From positions 1 through 7,940 of the forward strand of contig SXHE01000613.1 of assembly GCA_005773755.1 (NCBI GenBank): a stretch of 7,940 bases of DNA. Reading direction: 5' to 3'. Numbering within the stretch: position 1 is the stretch's first letter; every line of letters begins with the position of its first letter. The translations under genes were made by a program, and so were the position numbers. This document shows positions 1 through 6,342 of the stretch, one piece after another. The notes below the pieces were generated by a model. It saw only the letters and a program-made list of their open reading frames with translations. It was not told where the DNA came from and ran no database searches. Origin of the DNA: Planctomycetia bacterium. GTDB lineage: Bacteria; Planctomycetota; Planctomycetia; Gemmatales; Gemmataceae.

Positions 1-1
1 C

Positions 2-1252
2 ATCATCCTCGTCGAATCGAACGTGCGGCCCAAGTCGTCGCACGGGGCCAACGGGTTCATGCCGTCGCGCCGGCTGTCGCACCGCGCCATCATGGAGCGC
101 CGCCGCAGTTGCCTGCACTGCTGGTCGCCGGATCAAGCCGGCCAGACCGGGGCCGATCTGACGATGGCCGACACGCACGTTCACGGCGTCACCCCGTGGG
201 CCGTCTGCACGCCGTTCCAGGACGGCTCGCGCTACGCCCTCTACGTCGCCGGGCAAACAGCCGGCCAGTGGAACCTGCTCGACAAGCCCGCTCAGGACAA
301 GATCGTCAACGACTTGACGCAGTACCAGAAGATCGCCGAACTGCTGGTCGGCATGATCGAAACGACGCTCCGCGTCAGCCGGCTCACGCAGCAGAACAAG
401 GTGATTCGCCGTGCGTGGCCGCAGAGCCTGTGGAAGTACCTGGACGACCCGGACGAGTTGGAGCGGATGCTCGCGCCGAAGGAGAAGGAGATCACGACGC
501 TGTTCTGCGACCTGCGCAACTACTCGCTGTTCGCGTCGCAGAACGCCGCCGATCTGCTCGGCGCGCAGCGCGAGGTGAGCAACGCGCTATCGGTCATGTC
601 CGGGGCGATCACCGACCGCGACGGCGTCGTGGGCGGGTTCCGCGGCGACGCGGTGCTCGGCTTCTGGGGTTGGCCGAAGGTTCACGACCGGCAGGTGGAA
701 ATGGCCGCGCGCGCGGCCCTCACGATCCAGGGGCGACTCAACTCGTGGTCGCAGGCCGGGCGCTGCGGGGTCGGCCTCACGCACGGCACCGCGGTCGCCG
801 GGCGGCTCGGCGCGCACGACCTCGCCGTCGTCGATCTGTACGGCCCCGTGGTAAACTTGACGTTCCGCCTCGAAGCGATAACGAAGGCGTTCGGCGTTCC
901 GATCATCGTGTCGCAAGAGGTGGCCGACCGGATCGCGGTGTGCGACCCGACCGGGCGCGAGATGCTAACGCGCCCGCTGGGTAAGGTCCGGGCGAAGGGT
1001 TTCCCCGAACCGTTGTGGGCGCACGAACTGTACTCCGCGCACACGCCGAGCGTTCACGACTGGCAGCGTGCGGAGTGGAACGGGATCGTCGATCAGTTCA
1101 CCGCGGGCGAGTGGGCGGAAGCCTACGACGCGCTCACGGCGCAGTTCTCGTCCGACCCCGCGGCGCACTGCCTGATGCGCGTCATGGACAAGACCAAGCG
1201 CAAGCCCCCGCAAGACTGGGACGGCTCCTTCGCCCCGCCCAGCCCGGACTAA
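2..1252 (+). CDS. Class III adenylate/guanylate cyclase domain protein with GAF-like N-terminus (5' partial)
   Basis: Probable nucleotidyl cyclase making a cyclic nucleotide from ATP or GTP in the cytoplasm. The frame is open from the first complete codon at base 2, so the true start is upstream; residues below are numbered from the GTG codon at 23. Residues 1-80 resemble the end of a GAF sensor domain (PWAVCTPF, ALYVAG). A helical linker follows at about 90-130, then the cyclase domain at about 155-340. The two metal-binding aspartates are visible as D163 (FCDLRNYS) and D209 (RGDAVLGFWGWP). The catalytic Asn and Arg are N278 and R282 (GPVVNLTFRLE), and D271 sits where mammalian adenylyl cyclases have their adenine-reading Asp. 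The usual purine-selecting Lys, three residues before the glycine of the second metal motif, is replaced by G205. The tail at about 340-409 ends in PPQDWDG. Related planctomycete proteins often begin with an FHA domain, which cannot be seen here. The family call is firm; the substrate is not. Confidence 0.9.
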   Translation: MILVESNVRPKSSHGANGFMPSRRLSHRAIMERRRSCLHCWSPDQAGQTGADLTMADTHVHGVTPWAVCTPFQDGSRYALYVAGQTAGQWNLLDKPAQDKIVNDLTQYQKIAELLVGMIETTLRVSRLTQQNKVIRRAWPQSLWKYLDDPDELERMLAPKEKEITTLFCDLRNYSLFASQNAADLLGAQREVSNALSVMSGAITDRDGVVGGFRGDAVLGFWGWPKVHDRQVEMAARAALTIQGRLNSWSQAGRCGVGLTHGTAVAGRLGAHDLAVVDLYGPVVNLTFRLEAITKAFGVPIIVSQEVADRIAVCDPTGREMLTRPLGKVRAKGFPEPLWAHELYSAHTPSVHDWQRAEWNGIVDQFTAGEWAEAYDALTAQFSSDPAAHCLMRVMDKTKRKPPQDWDGSFAPPSPD

Positions 1253-1256
1253 CTCC

Positions 1257-1293
1257 CTCGCGGCTTCGCGAACGTCTGTCGCGAAGCCGCGAG
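1257..1293. terminator. Perfect 14-bp inverted repeat between convergent genes, probable bidirectional terminator
   Basis: Arm CTCGCGGCTTCGCG at 1257-1270 is the exact reverse complement of 1280-1293, with a 9-base loop (AACGTCTGT). It begins 4 bases after the cyclase stop and ends 12 bases before the stop of the DUF1559 gene, the place expected for a terminator serving both strands. No T-run follows on either strand, so it is not a textbook intrinsic terminator. It may instead protect 3' ends or act with Rho. The inverted repeat is certain; the function is inferred from position. Confidence 0.7.
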
Positions 1294-1305
1294 CGGCGCG
1301 GGGCG

Positions 1306-2355
1306 TTAGTAATTGCCCAACACTTCGCCGCCACTGCGCGTGCTCAAACCCTGCCACGTCGCCGGCGCGATCGAGTCGCTGACGAACCGCACGCTCCCGT
1401 CGCCCAGCACGACATTCACCCCGCCGGAGTGCCGGCTGCGCGCCGCGTACCACCACGCCCGCCGGACCTGACAACTGGGCCGGGGGTCGTTCGGTTGAAG
1501 GTACGCTTGGTAACTACATCCGTACCCCGTCTCGGACCAGATGCCGCCCGTCATCCCGTTGCGGTAGTTGTCGCGCGGATCGCTATTCGGCCCGCCCGCC
1601 ATGTTCGCCCACGACAAACAGTCCGCGTCGCTGAGCGTGGCACCCGACACGCGGTACAGAGCGGTTGCGGTGCGCACATCGAGCTTCGAGGGCGGGGCGG
1701 CCACATCCGCGCCCGCCCCGAGCGTCCACTCGCTCATCACCATCGTGTTGCTCACCCCGTCACCGAAATCGGCAAAGCCCAGTTGATTTTTTGGGACGAA
1801 CGCGCCGTCGGTGTCAAGGCGCGTGCCGTCCTCGAGTATGTGTTGGCTACCGTTCGTTCCGGGACCGCTGCACGCGACGTAGTTGTACGGCCCGTAGAAG
1901 CCGGGGTAGTAACCGATCGGGTGCATCGGCTTTCCGACGTCGCTTGGGCACAGCAAACCGGGGATCACCTGGGAAACTCGGGCCACCTGAACCGGGTCCA
2001 ACCACGGCGGTACACCGAGTCTCATTTTTCGGGTGTATTCGATTGGTACCTGCTCGATGTACGGGAGCAGTTGGCTATGGTACGACCATCCGGCGAGTGG
2101 GTCGCTCGACCCACTGTTCACGACAGTTTGCGGAATGGTGAGGTGCGGCAGCTTTCCGTCTTTGTCGTTGGCGAAGTTGTGCAGCGCCAGCCCCAACTGC
2201 TTGAGGTTGTTCTGGCACTTCATGCGCGCGGCGGCCGCGCGCACCTTCTGCACGGCAGAGAGCAGTAGGCCGATCAGGATCGCGATGATGGCGATGACGA
2301 CGAGCAGCTCGATCAGCGTAAAGGCGCGCGCGGACCGACGGACACGGTGGGCCAC
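1306..2355 (-). CDS. DUF1559 / H-x9-DG prepilin-like protein
   Basis: A 349-residue protein of the planctomycete DUF1559 family, whose members carry a type IV pilin-like N-terminus and are thought to sit at the cell surface or in pseudopilus-like structures; the exact role is unknown. Residues 1-10 are a short basic leader (MAHRVRRSAR). The prepilin motif AFTLIELLVV follows, with likely cleavage between A11 and F12 and the conserved glutamate E16 at mature position +5, then a hydrophobic helix to about residue 33. The family segment MKCQNNLKQLGLALHN is at about 45-60. The C-terminal signature H309-x9-D319-G320 (HSGGVNVVLGDGSVRF) is intact. Cleavage after Ala rather than Gly is common in this family. 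Translation starts at GTG, supported by a GGAG Shine-Dalgarno 7 bases upstream. The gene is co-directional with the kinase gene, 121 bp downstream of it. Full length and apparently intact. Confidence 0.95.
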   Translation of the reverse strand: MAHRVRRSARAFTLIELLVVIAIIAILIGLLLSAVQKVRAAAARMKCQNNLKQLGLALHNFANDKDGKLPHLTIPQTVVNSGSSDPLAGWSYHSQLLPYIEQVPIEYTRKMRLGVPPWLDPVQVARVSQVIPGLLCPSDVGKPMHPIGYYPGFYGPYNYVACSGPGTNGSQHILEDGTRLDTDGAFVPKNQLGFADFGDGVSNTMVMSEWTLGAGADVAAPPSKLDVRTATALYRVSGATLSDADCLSWANMAGGPNSDPRDNYRNGMTGGIWSETGYGCSYQAYLQPNDPRPSCQVRRAWWYAARSRHSGGVNVVLGDGSVRFVSDSIAPATWQGLSTRSGGEVLGNY

Positions 2356-2476
2356 GGGATCACTCCAACGCCCACCTGGGGATCAAGTTCGGGATCGCGT
2401 GGGCGCAGATCACCCCGAACGGGCGACGACACCCCAGATAACGCGAACGTCTGTCGGGAATCCGCGCGGTCGCAAC
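2356..2476. other. Intergenic spacer between kinase stop and DUF1559 start
   Basis: 121 bases on the minus-strand path from kinase to DUF1559. It holds the DUF1559 ribosome binding site and a 15-base motif (2442-2456) identical to part of the hairpin at 1257-1293. I see no convincing promoter with correct spacing and no strong hairpin, so whether DUF1559 is co-transcribed with the kinase or has its own promoter cannot be decided from sequence. Confidence 0.5.
2363..2368 (-). promoter_or_regulatory. Ribosome binding site deciding the DUF1559 GTG start
   Basis: On the minus strand TTGGAG lies with its GGAG core 7 bases before the GTG at 2355. No other start codon in this frame fits the short basic leader before the prepilin motif, so this site fixes the start. 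Confidence 0.65.
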
Positions 2477-5400
2477 CTACTTGGGCGCGGGGCGCGCGGG
2501 GAGCCGCCACTGACGCCAGGAGCGGTCGCTCGAACCCGAGGCGAGCGTCTTTCCGTCGGGGCCGAACACGAGCGCATCGACCCACTTCGTGTGGCCGGCG
2601 AAGCGGTGGACCTCGCGCAGCGTCTTGTCCGCGGCCGGCTCGTACAGAACGAGCGCGTCGTAGGCGGTGTGCTTGGCCCCCTTGTTCCACCAGTCTTCCG
2701 AAACGCCGGTCGCGACCCAACGGCCGTTGCCCCACACGGCGACGCGCCCGGCCGGCACCGCGAGCGTCGCGGAGCACACCGGCTTCCCGGTCGCGAGTTC
2801 GATCAGCTCGAGCGTGCCCGTGCCGGTCCGCTTCTGGAACGACGCGACGACCGCGCGCGTTCCGTCGGCGGTGAAGGTCGCGGCCGTTGCGTCCGCGGTG
2901 GCGATTCGCACGTGGTCGGCCAGTTTCTTCCCGCTCTCGGGGTTCCACTCGCGCGGGATGCCGTCGCCGCCCAGCGTCAGCACCCGGTTGCCACCGTCGG
3001 CCCAACCGATCGCGTGCGTTACCACGGTCGCCAGCGTCACCTTCTTCTCGGTCGCGTCCGCGTTCCAGACGGTGACGACGCCGTCCTCGCCGACGCCGGC
3101 GAACCACTTCCCGTTCGGCGCGAACGTGACCCGCGCGACCGGCTTCCCGCTCACCAACTTGTTCACGGTGGCCCAGGTCTTCGTGTCCCACATCTGGACC
3201 GTTCCGTCCTTGTCCTTGCCGCCGGCAATGAGGAGCGAGTTGTCCGGCGAGAACGCGATGTCGGCGACGCGATGGGCCACCGTGAGGCGCTCGGGTTGCT
3301 TACCGTCGAGTCGGTCGAACAGCTCGATCCGATCGGGCGTGTCGCGCGCGAAGGCGACGAACCGACCGTTCGCGGAGAACGCGGTCGCGGGCACGCGGGC
3401 GTCCGGCGGGATGCGCCACATCTCGTCCGGTTGAACGAGTTCCTGGTTGGTCGGCGCGCTCGGCCGGTCGGCCGACTCGCGATCCGGGAACACGATGCTC
3501 GTGGGCACCGGGCGCTCGCCGCCCCAAACCGGGTCGGTCCACAGCCACGCGAAGTCCGCGCGCCCGGTCGCGGACCGGTACTCGATCACGACCTCTTGCG
3601 CCCGGCCGTTGAGCGCGACCTTCTTGGTCGTATCGGTGGTTGCCGCGTCCCAGTCGTTGACGACTTTCTCGCCGTTGATCGTAACACGCAGCCCGCCGCG
3701 CGCGACGAACCGGAACTGGTACTCGGCCTGCTTCGGCGACTTGATGAAGCCGGTCCAGCGGACCGCGAACGCGGCCCCGTCCGCGATCCGCGCGTCGGGC
3801 CGGTTCTCGCCCCAGCCCCACTGCATGACGGCATCGACGCTCTTCGCCCCCGCCAACGGCTTCTTCAACTCCGCGTCGACGAACAGCTCGCGCCGGAGGC
3901 CGCACGTCGGCGGCTCGGCCGGCTTCGGTACGGCCGGTGGTTCGGCGGGTTTCGGCGCGGGTTGGCCTTTTGGCGGAACGATCTCGTACGTCCCATCGGG
4001 TCGAACCTTGAACGTACTTCCGACGGGAAGTTCCACCCTCGTTTTGTTCCCATCCTTGTCAACGATCTCGATGATGACCACAGCCGAAATCGCGCGGTCA
4101 TCCAATCCCGCTTTCGGCACCTTGCCGAGAATCTCGACGATGACCACAGCCGAAATCCCGACGAGCGCGAAGAGCATAGCGAGGGCCACCGGCCAGCGCC
4201 GGCGCGGGGCCTTGCGCACCGGCTTCGGCGCGACCCACGACCCGGAATCGACTTGGGGCAGCGCGACCCCGAACGAGGCCGTGGGCGACCCGCGGAACGA
4301 GTCCTCCAGGGCCGCGAGAGCGGTGACCACGTCACGAGCGGACGGGCGGACGTCTGGCGACTTGTCGAGCAGGCGCATGATGAGGTCCGAAAGAGGGAGA
4401 GGGACGGATGGAGCGAGTTCGACCGGGGGACGGGGCGTATCGTAACACACCGCGAGCAGGGTCGAGGGCACATCCCGGCCGCCGAACGGCCTGCGCCCGG
4501 TGACGAGCCGGTACAGCAGCACGCCGAGGCTGAACAGGTCGGCGCGGGTATCGACCTCGTCGCCGCGGGCCTGTTCCGGGGCCATGTACGCCGGCGTGCC
4601 GACGACGCCGCCGGAGCCGGTCACCGCGGCATCGTCGTTCGCCCCGCGCGCCAGCCCGAAGTCGAGAATCTTCACGCGGGGTGGCGCTGTCGGCTCGTTC
4701 TCGGCCGATTCGAGCCACAGATTATCGGGCTTGATGTCGCGGTGAACGAGATCGCGGGCGTGCGCCGCGGCCAGCCCGGTCGCGGTCTCGCGGCCGATCC
4801 GCAACACGTCGGCCAGCGCCAGCGGCGGTTCGCGGTCGAGTCGGGCTTTCAGCGATTCGCCCTTGAGCAGCGGCATCGCGATGAACAAGTGGCCGCGATC
4901 CTCGCCCACCTGGAAGACGGGCACGATGTGGTCGTGCGTGAGCGCCGCGGCGGTGCGGGCCTCGCGCAGGAACCGCTCGCGGTGGAGGGTGTCGGTCGAG
5001 CCGCGCAGCATGACCTTCAGCGCGACGCGCCGACGTAGTTGGGTGTCTTCCGCTTCGAACACTACCCCCATCCCGCCGCGACCGATCTCGCGCAGGACGC
5101 GGTACGTCGACAGCCGCCCGATCTCGTCGAGCGCTTCCGGCGGGGCGAGGACGCCGTCGGGAAGCGCCGAGCGGTTCGGCCCGGTCGCGGAGCCGCGCGG
5201 CGTGTCACTCTTGCGCACGACGGTGGCCCCGTCGCCGGCAACCGCGGGCGCGAAATCGACCGTCGCCCGGAACGCGGAGCCGATCGACGGCACCGGGGTC
5301 GGCTCGGAAACCGGCTGCGGCCGGGCGTTGCGGCGCAGCCCGCGGATGAGCGGATCGGCGGAGGTGTCGAGGCGCGCGAGCGCCCGCTGACACGACGTAC

Positions 5401-5512
5401 AGCCGTCGAGGTGGTCGGCGATCTGATCGAGTTCGTGTTCCGCGACGGTGCCCAAGTCGAACGCGGTGAGGGCGTCGGCGGAAAGGCAAGCGAGAGCAGG
5501 CGGTGCGGACAT
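2477..5512 (-). CDS. Transmembrane Ser/Thr protein kinase with anti-sigma-like zinc motif, PA14 and WD40 propeller
   Basis: A 1011-residue single-pass sensor kinase. Residues 20-50 hold an anti-sigma-like H34-x3-C38-x2-C41 motif in a helical setting (QIADHLDGCTSCQRALARL). The Hanks-type kinase domain spans about 137-400 with all key residues: glycine loop GRGGMG 144-149, K166 (VALKV), E184, H257-R258-D259 with K261 and N264, D284-F285-G286, APE 311-313 and D325. It should therefore phosphorylate Ser/Thr with ATP in the cytoplasm. A basic stretch (431-439) precedes a membrane helix at about 440-459. Outside the membrane come a duplicated hydrophobic segment, a Pro-rich linker (517-535), a PA14 domain at about 538-665 (VRWTGFI, VNDWD), and about seven WD40 blades at 705-1005 (VQMWD, VTVWN, final SWRQWRL). 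The start at 5512 is chosen because the frame opens further upstream only by running into the sigma gene, 32 bp away; GGGG lies 8 bases before this ATG. The pair looks like an operon. Domain calls are firm; the ligand and target are unknown. Confidence 0.95.
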   Translation of the reverse strand: MSAPPALACLSADALTAFDLGTVAEHELDQIADHLDGCTSCQRALARLDTSADPLIRGLRRNARPQPVSEPTPVPSIGSAFRATVDFAPAVAGDGATVVRKSDTPRGSATGPNRSALPDGVLAPPEALDEIGRLSTYRVLREIGRGGMGVVFEAEDTQLRRRVALKVMLRGSTDTLHRERFLREARTAAALTHDHIVPVFQVGEDRGHLFIAMPLLKGESLKARLDREPPLALADVLRIGRETATGLAAAHARDLVHRDIKPDNLWLESAENEPTAPPRVKILDFGLARGANDDAAVTGSGGVVGTPAYMAPEQARGDEVDTRADLFSLGVLLYRLVTGRRPFGGRDVPSTLLAVCYDTPRPPVELAPSVPLPLSDLIMRLLDKSPDVRPSARDVVTALAALEDSFRGSPTASFGVALPQVDSGSWVAPKPVRKAPRRRWPVALAMLFALVGISAVVIVEILGKVPKAGLDDRAISAVVIIEIVDKDGNKTRVELPVGSTFKVRPDGTYEIVPPKGQPAPKPAEPPAVPKPAEPPTCGLRRELFVDAELKKPLAGAKSVDAVMQWGWGENRPDARIADGAAFAVRWTGFIKSPKQAEYQFRFVARGGLRVTINGEKVVNDWDAATTDTTKKVALNGRAQEVVIEYRSATGRADFAWLWTDPVWGGERPVPTSIVFPDRESADRPSAPTNQELVQPDEMWRIPPDARVPATAFSANGRFVAFARDTPDRIELFDRLDGKQPERLTVAHRVADIAFSPDNSLLIAGGKDKDGTVQMWDTKTWATVNKLVSGKPVARVTFAPNGKWFAGVGEDGVVTVWNADATEKKVTLATVVTHAIGWADGGNRVLTLGGDGIPREWNPESGKKLADHVRIATADATAATFTADGTRAVVASFQKRTGTGTLELIELATGKPVCSATLAVPAGRVAVWGNGRWVATGVSEDWWNKGAKHTAYDALVLYEPAADKTLREVHRFAGHTKWVDALVFGPDGKTLASGSSDRSWRQWRLPARPAPK
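4065..4157 (-). repeat. In-frame direct repeat inside the kinase gene duplicating part of the membrane segment
   Basis: Bases 4065-4091 and 4131-4157 are 27-base direct repeats with one mismatch (4072 versus 4138), offset by 66 bases, exactly 22 codons. They encode ISAVVIVEI at the end of the membrane helix (residues 453-461) and ISAVVIIEI just after it (475-483). The reading frame is kept. This looks like a tandem duplication of 66 bases that has since diverged in the part between the repeats. Confidence 0.85.
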
Positions 5513-5520
5513 GGGCAATG

Positions 5521-5524
5521 CCCC
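5521..5524 (-). promoter_or_regulatory. Weak ribosome binding site for the kinase gene
   Basis: GGGG on the minus strand ends 8 bases before the ATG at 5512, inside the 32-base gap after the sigma factor stop. It is weak, but it supports this start over the longer open frame that overlaps the sigma gene. Confidence 0.4.
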
Positions 5525-5544
5525 GTATGTGTCCGCCCGCCGCG

Positions 5545-6180
5545 TCACGGCGCGTCGGGCGGCGGATCCAGGAAGTCTCCGAACTCGTCGCGCAGTCGCC
5601 GCAGCACGCGCGACTTGGCCAGATACACGGCGTTGGTACTCAGACCCAGCTCCGCGGCCACGTCCTCCGCGCGGCGGCACTCGACCGCGACGAGCCAAAA
5701 GGCCCGCCACGTCGCCGGCACGAAGTCCCGTTCCAACAGGGCCAGCGCTTGCGCGTACACGTGGCCCAGTTCGGTGGAGATCACCGGCGTCTCCGAACCG
5801 TCGCTCGGCTCCGAAACGTGATCCAGCGGGGCCGATCCCACAACGGTCGCGTCGGCCGGGCGCTTCCGGTGCTGGTCCGTGATCTTGCTCCGGGTGATGG
5901 TTCGCAGCCAGCCGCGAAACGACCCGCGCTCCGGCTCCTTCCGAAAGCCACCCAGGTTACGCCACACCGCCAGGAACACTTCTTGCTTCACATCGGCCCA
6001 TTCGTGCTCGGTCACGCGGCACGCGCGGCACCAGTGGTCGATCAGTGGCGAATACAGCGTCACGAGCCGCGACCAGGCGGCCGGCTCCTGAGCTTTCGCC
6101 CGTTCGAGTAAGCCGAGTGAGGTCGTGAGGCCCGTGTGCTCACCGTCGTGACCACCAGAACTAACGCGATCGTCTGTCAC
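5545..6180 (-). CDS. ECF-type RNA polymerase sigma factor
   Basis: A 211-residue sigma-70 family factor of the small extracytoplasmic-function type, which directs RNA polymerase to a regulon. Region 2 spans about 24-105: the core-binding segment WADVKQEVFLAVWRNLGGF (61-79) and the -10-reading helix RGWLRTITRSKITDQHRK (89-106). A loose linker at about 107-140 is followed by region 4 at about 143-200, with a helix-turn-helix (AEDVAAELGLSTNAVYLAKSR, 171-191) for the -35 element. There is no region 1.1 or region 3. The frame stays open to 6765, but that part lies opposite argB. The start is placed at GTG 6180 because AGAAGGTGAG lies 6 bases upstream and the residues after it lead straight into region 2. 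The kinase gene follows after 32 bp, a genomic pairing well known in planctomycetes. Its formal ECF group cannot be assigned by eye. Confidence 0.93.
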   Translation of the reverse strand: MTDDRVSSGGHDGEHTGLTTSLGLLERAKAQEPAAWSRLVTLYSPLIDHWCRACRVTEHEWADVKQEVFLAVWRNLGGFRKEPERGSFRGWLRTITRSKITDQHRKRPADATVVGSAPLDHVSEPSDGSETPVISTELGHVYAQALALLERDFVPATWRAFWLVAVECRRAEDVAAELGLSTNAVYLAKSRVLRRLRDEFGDFLDPPPDAP

Positions 6181-6186
6181 GGTTGG

Positions 6187-6196
6187 CTCACCTTCT
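6187..6196 (-). promoter_or_regulatory. Ribosome binding site deciding the sigma factor GTG start
   Basis: AGAAGGTGAG on the minus strand, 6 bases before the GTG at 6180, is the best Shine-Dalgarno match I found in the window. It settles the start against much longer readings that would overlap argB. Confidence 0.7.
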
Positions 6197-6211
6197 GGAA
6201 GTGATGTCGAA

Positions 6212-6240
6212 ACTGTACTTCTGGCACTCGATGGGGTCCA
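6212..6240 (-). promoter_or_regulatory. Possible sigma-70-like promoter for the sigma factor/kinase operon
   Basis: On the minus strand TGGACC (6240-6235) and TACAGT (6217-6212) are separated by 17 bases, each matching 4 of 6 consensus positions. This would give a leader of about 25 bases holding the ribosome binding site. It is moderate by sequence alone and unproven; an ECF-type autoregulated promoter was looked for and not found. Confidence 0.35.
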
Positions 6241-6262
6241 GGTTGAAAACCCGGCCCGGCCG

Positions 6263-6291
6263 TTGACGCTGTTCCGACCAGTGCATACGAT
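6263..6291 (+). promoter_or_regulatory. Probable sigma-70-type promoter for argB
   Basis: TTGACG (6263-6268) and TACGAT (6286-6291) are 17 bases apart, matching 5 of 6 and 4 of 6 consensus positions at ideal spacing. Transcription would start near 6298, giving a leader of about 45 bases before the argB ATG. An AT-rich patch (GGATTTTTCGTTTC) lies around the predicted start. No operator-like palindrome such as an ArgR box was evident. Confidence 0.55.
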
Positions 6292-6342
6292 GGATTTTTC
6301 GTTTCTATCCAGCAGCCGCTGGAATGTGGTGGGCCGCCGTCG

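Noticed and set aside
109..984. A 291-codon plus-strand frame inside the cyclase gene.
   Set aside because: It is a frame-shifted shadow of the cyclase gene, Arg-rich and without motifs, while the overlapping frame has all cyclase residues.
2033..5038. A 1001-codon open frame on the plus strand opposite the kinase gene.
   Set aside because: It runs antisense to a clear multidomain kinase, is full of low-complexity Arg/Gly/Pro/Ala residues and has no recognisable domain. Long open antisense frames are expected in GC-rich codon-biased DNA.
5513..5710. N-terminal extension of the kinase to an upstream start at 5710.
   Set aside because: It would overlap the sigma gene by over 160 bases, its residues are Arg/Ala/Gly-rich out-of-frame translation of sigma region 4, and MSAPPALACL at 5512 is a natural start.
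5039..6111. Long plus-strand open frames opposite the kinase start and the sigma factor gene.
   Set aside because: They are antisense to well-supported genes, their translations are Arg-rich without motifs, and none has a convincing ribosome binding site.
6271..6275. GGAAC on the minus strand upstream of the sigma gene as an ECF autoregulated -35 element.
   Set aside because: No matching -10 such as CGTC is found at 16-17 bases, and a five-base match alone is expected by chance.
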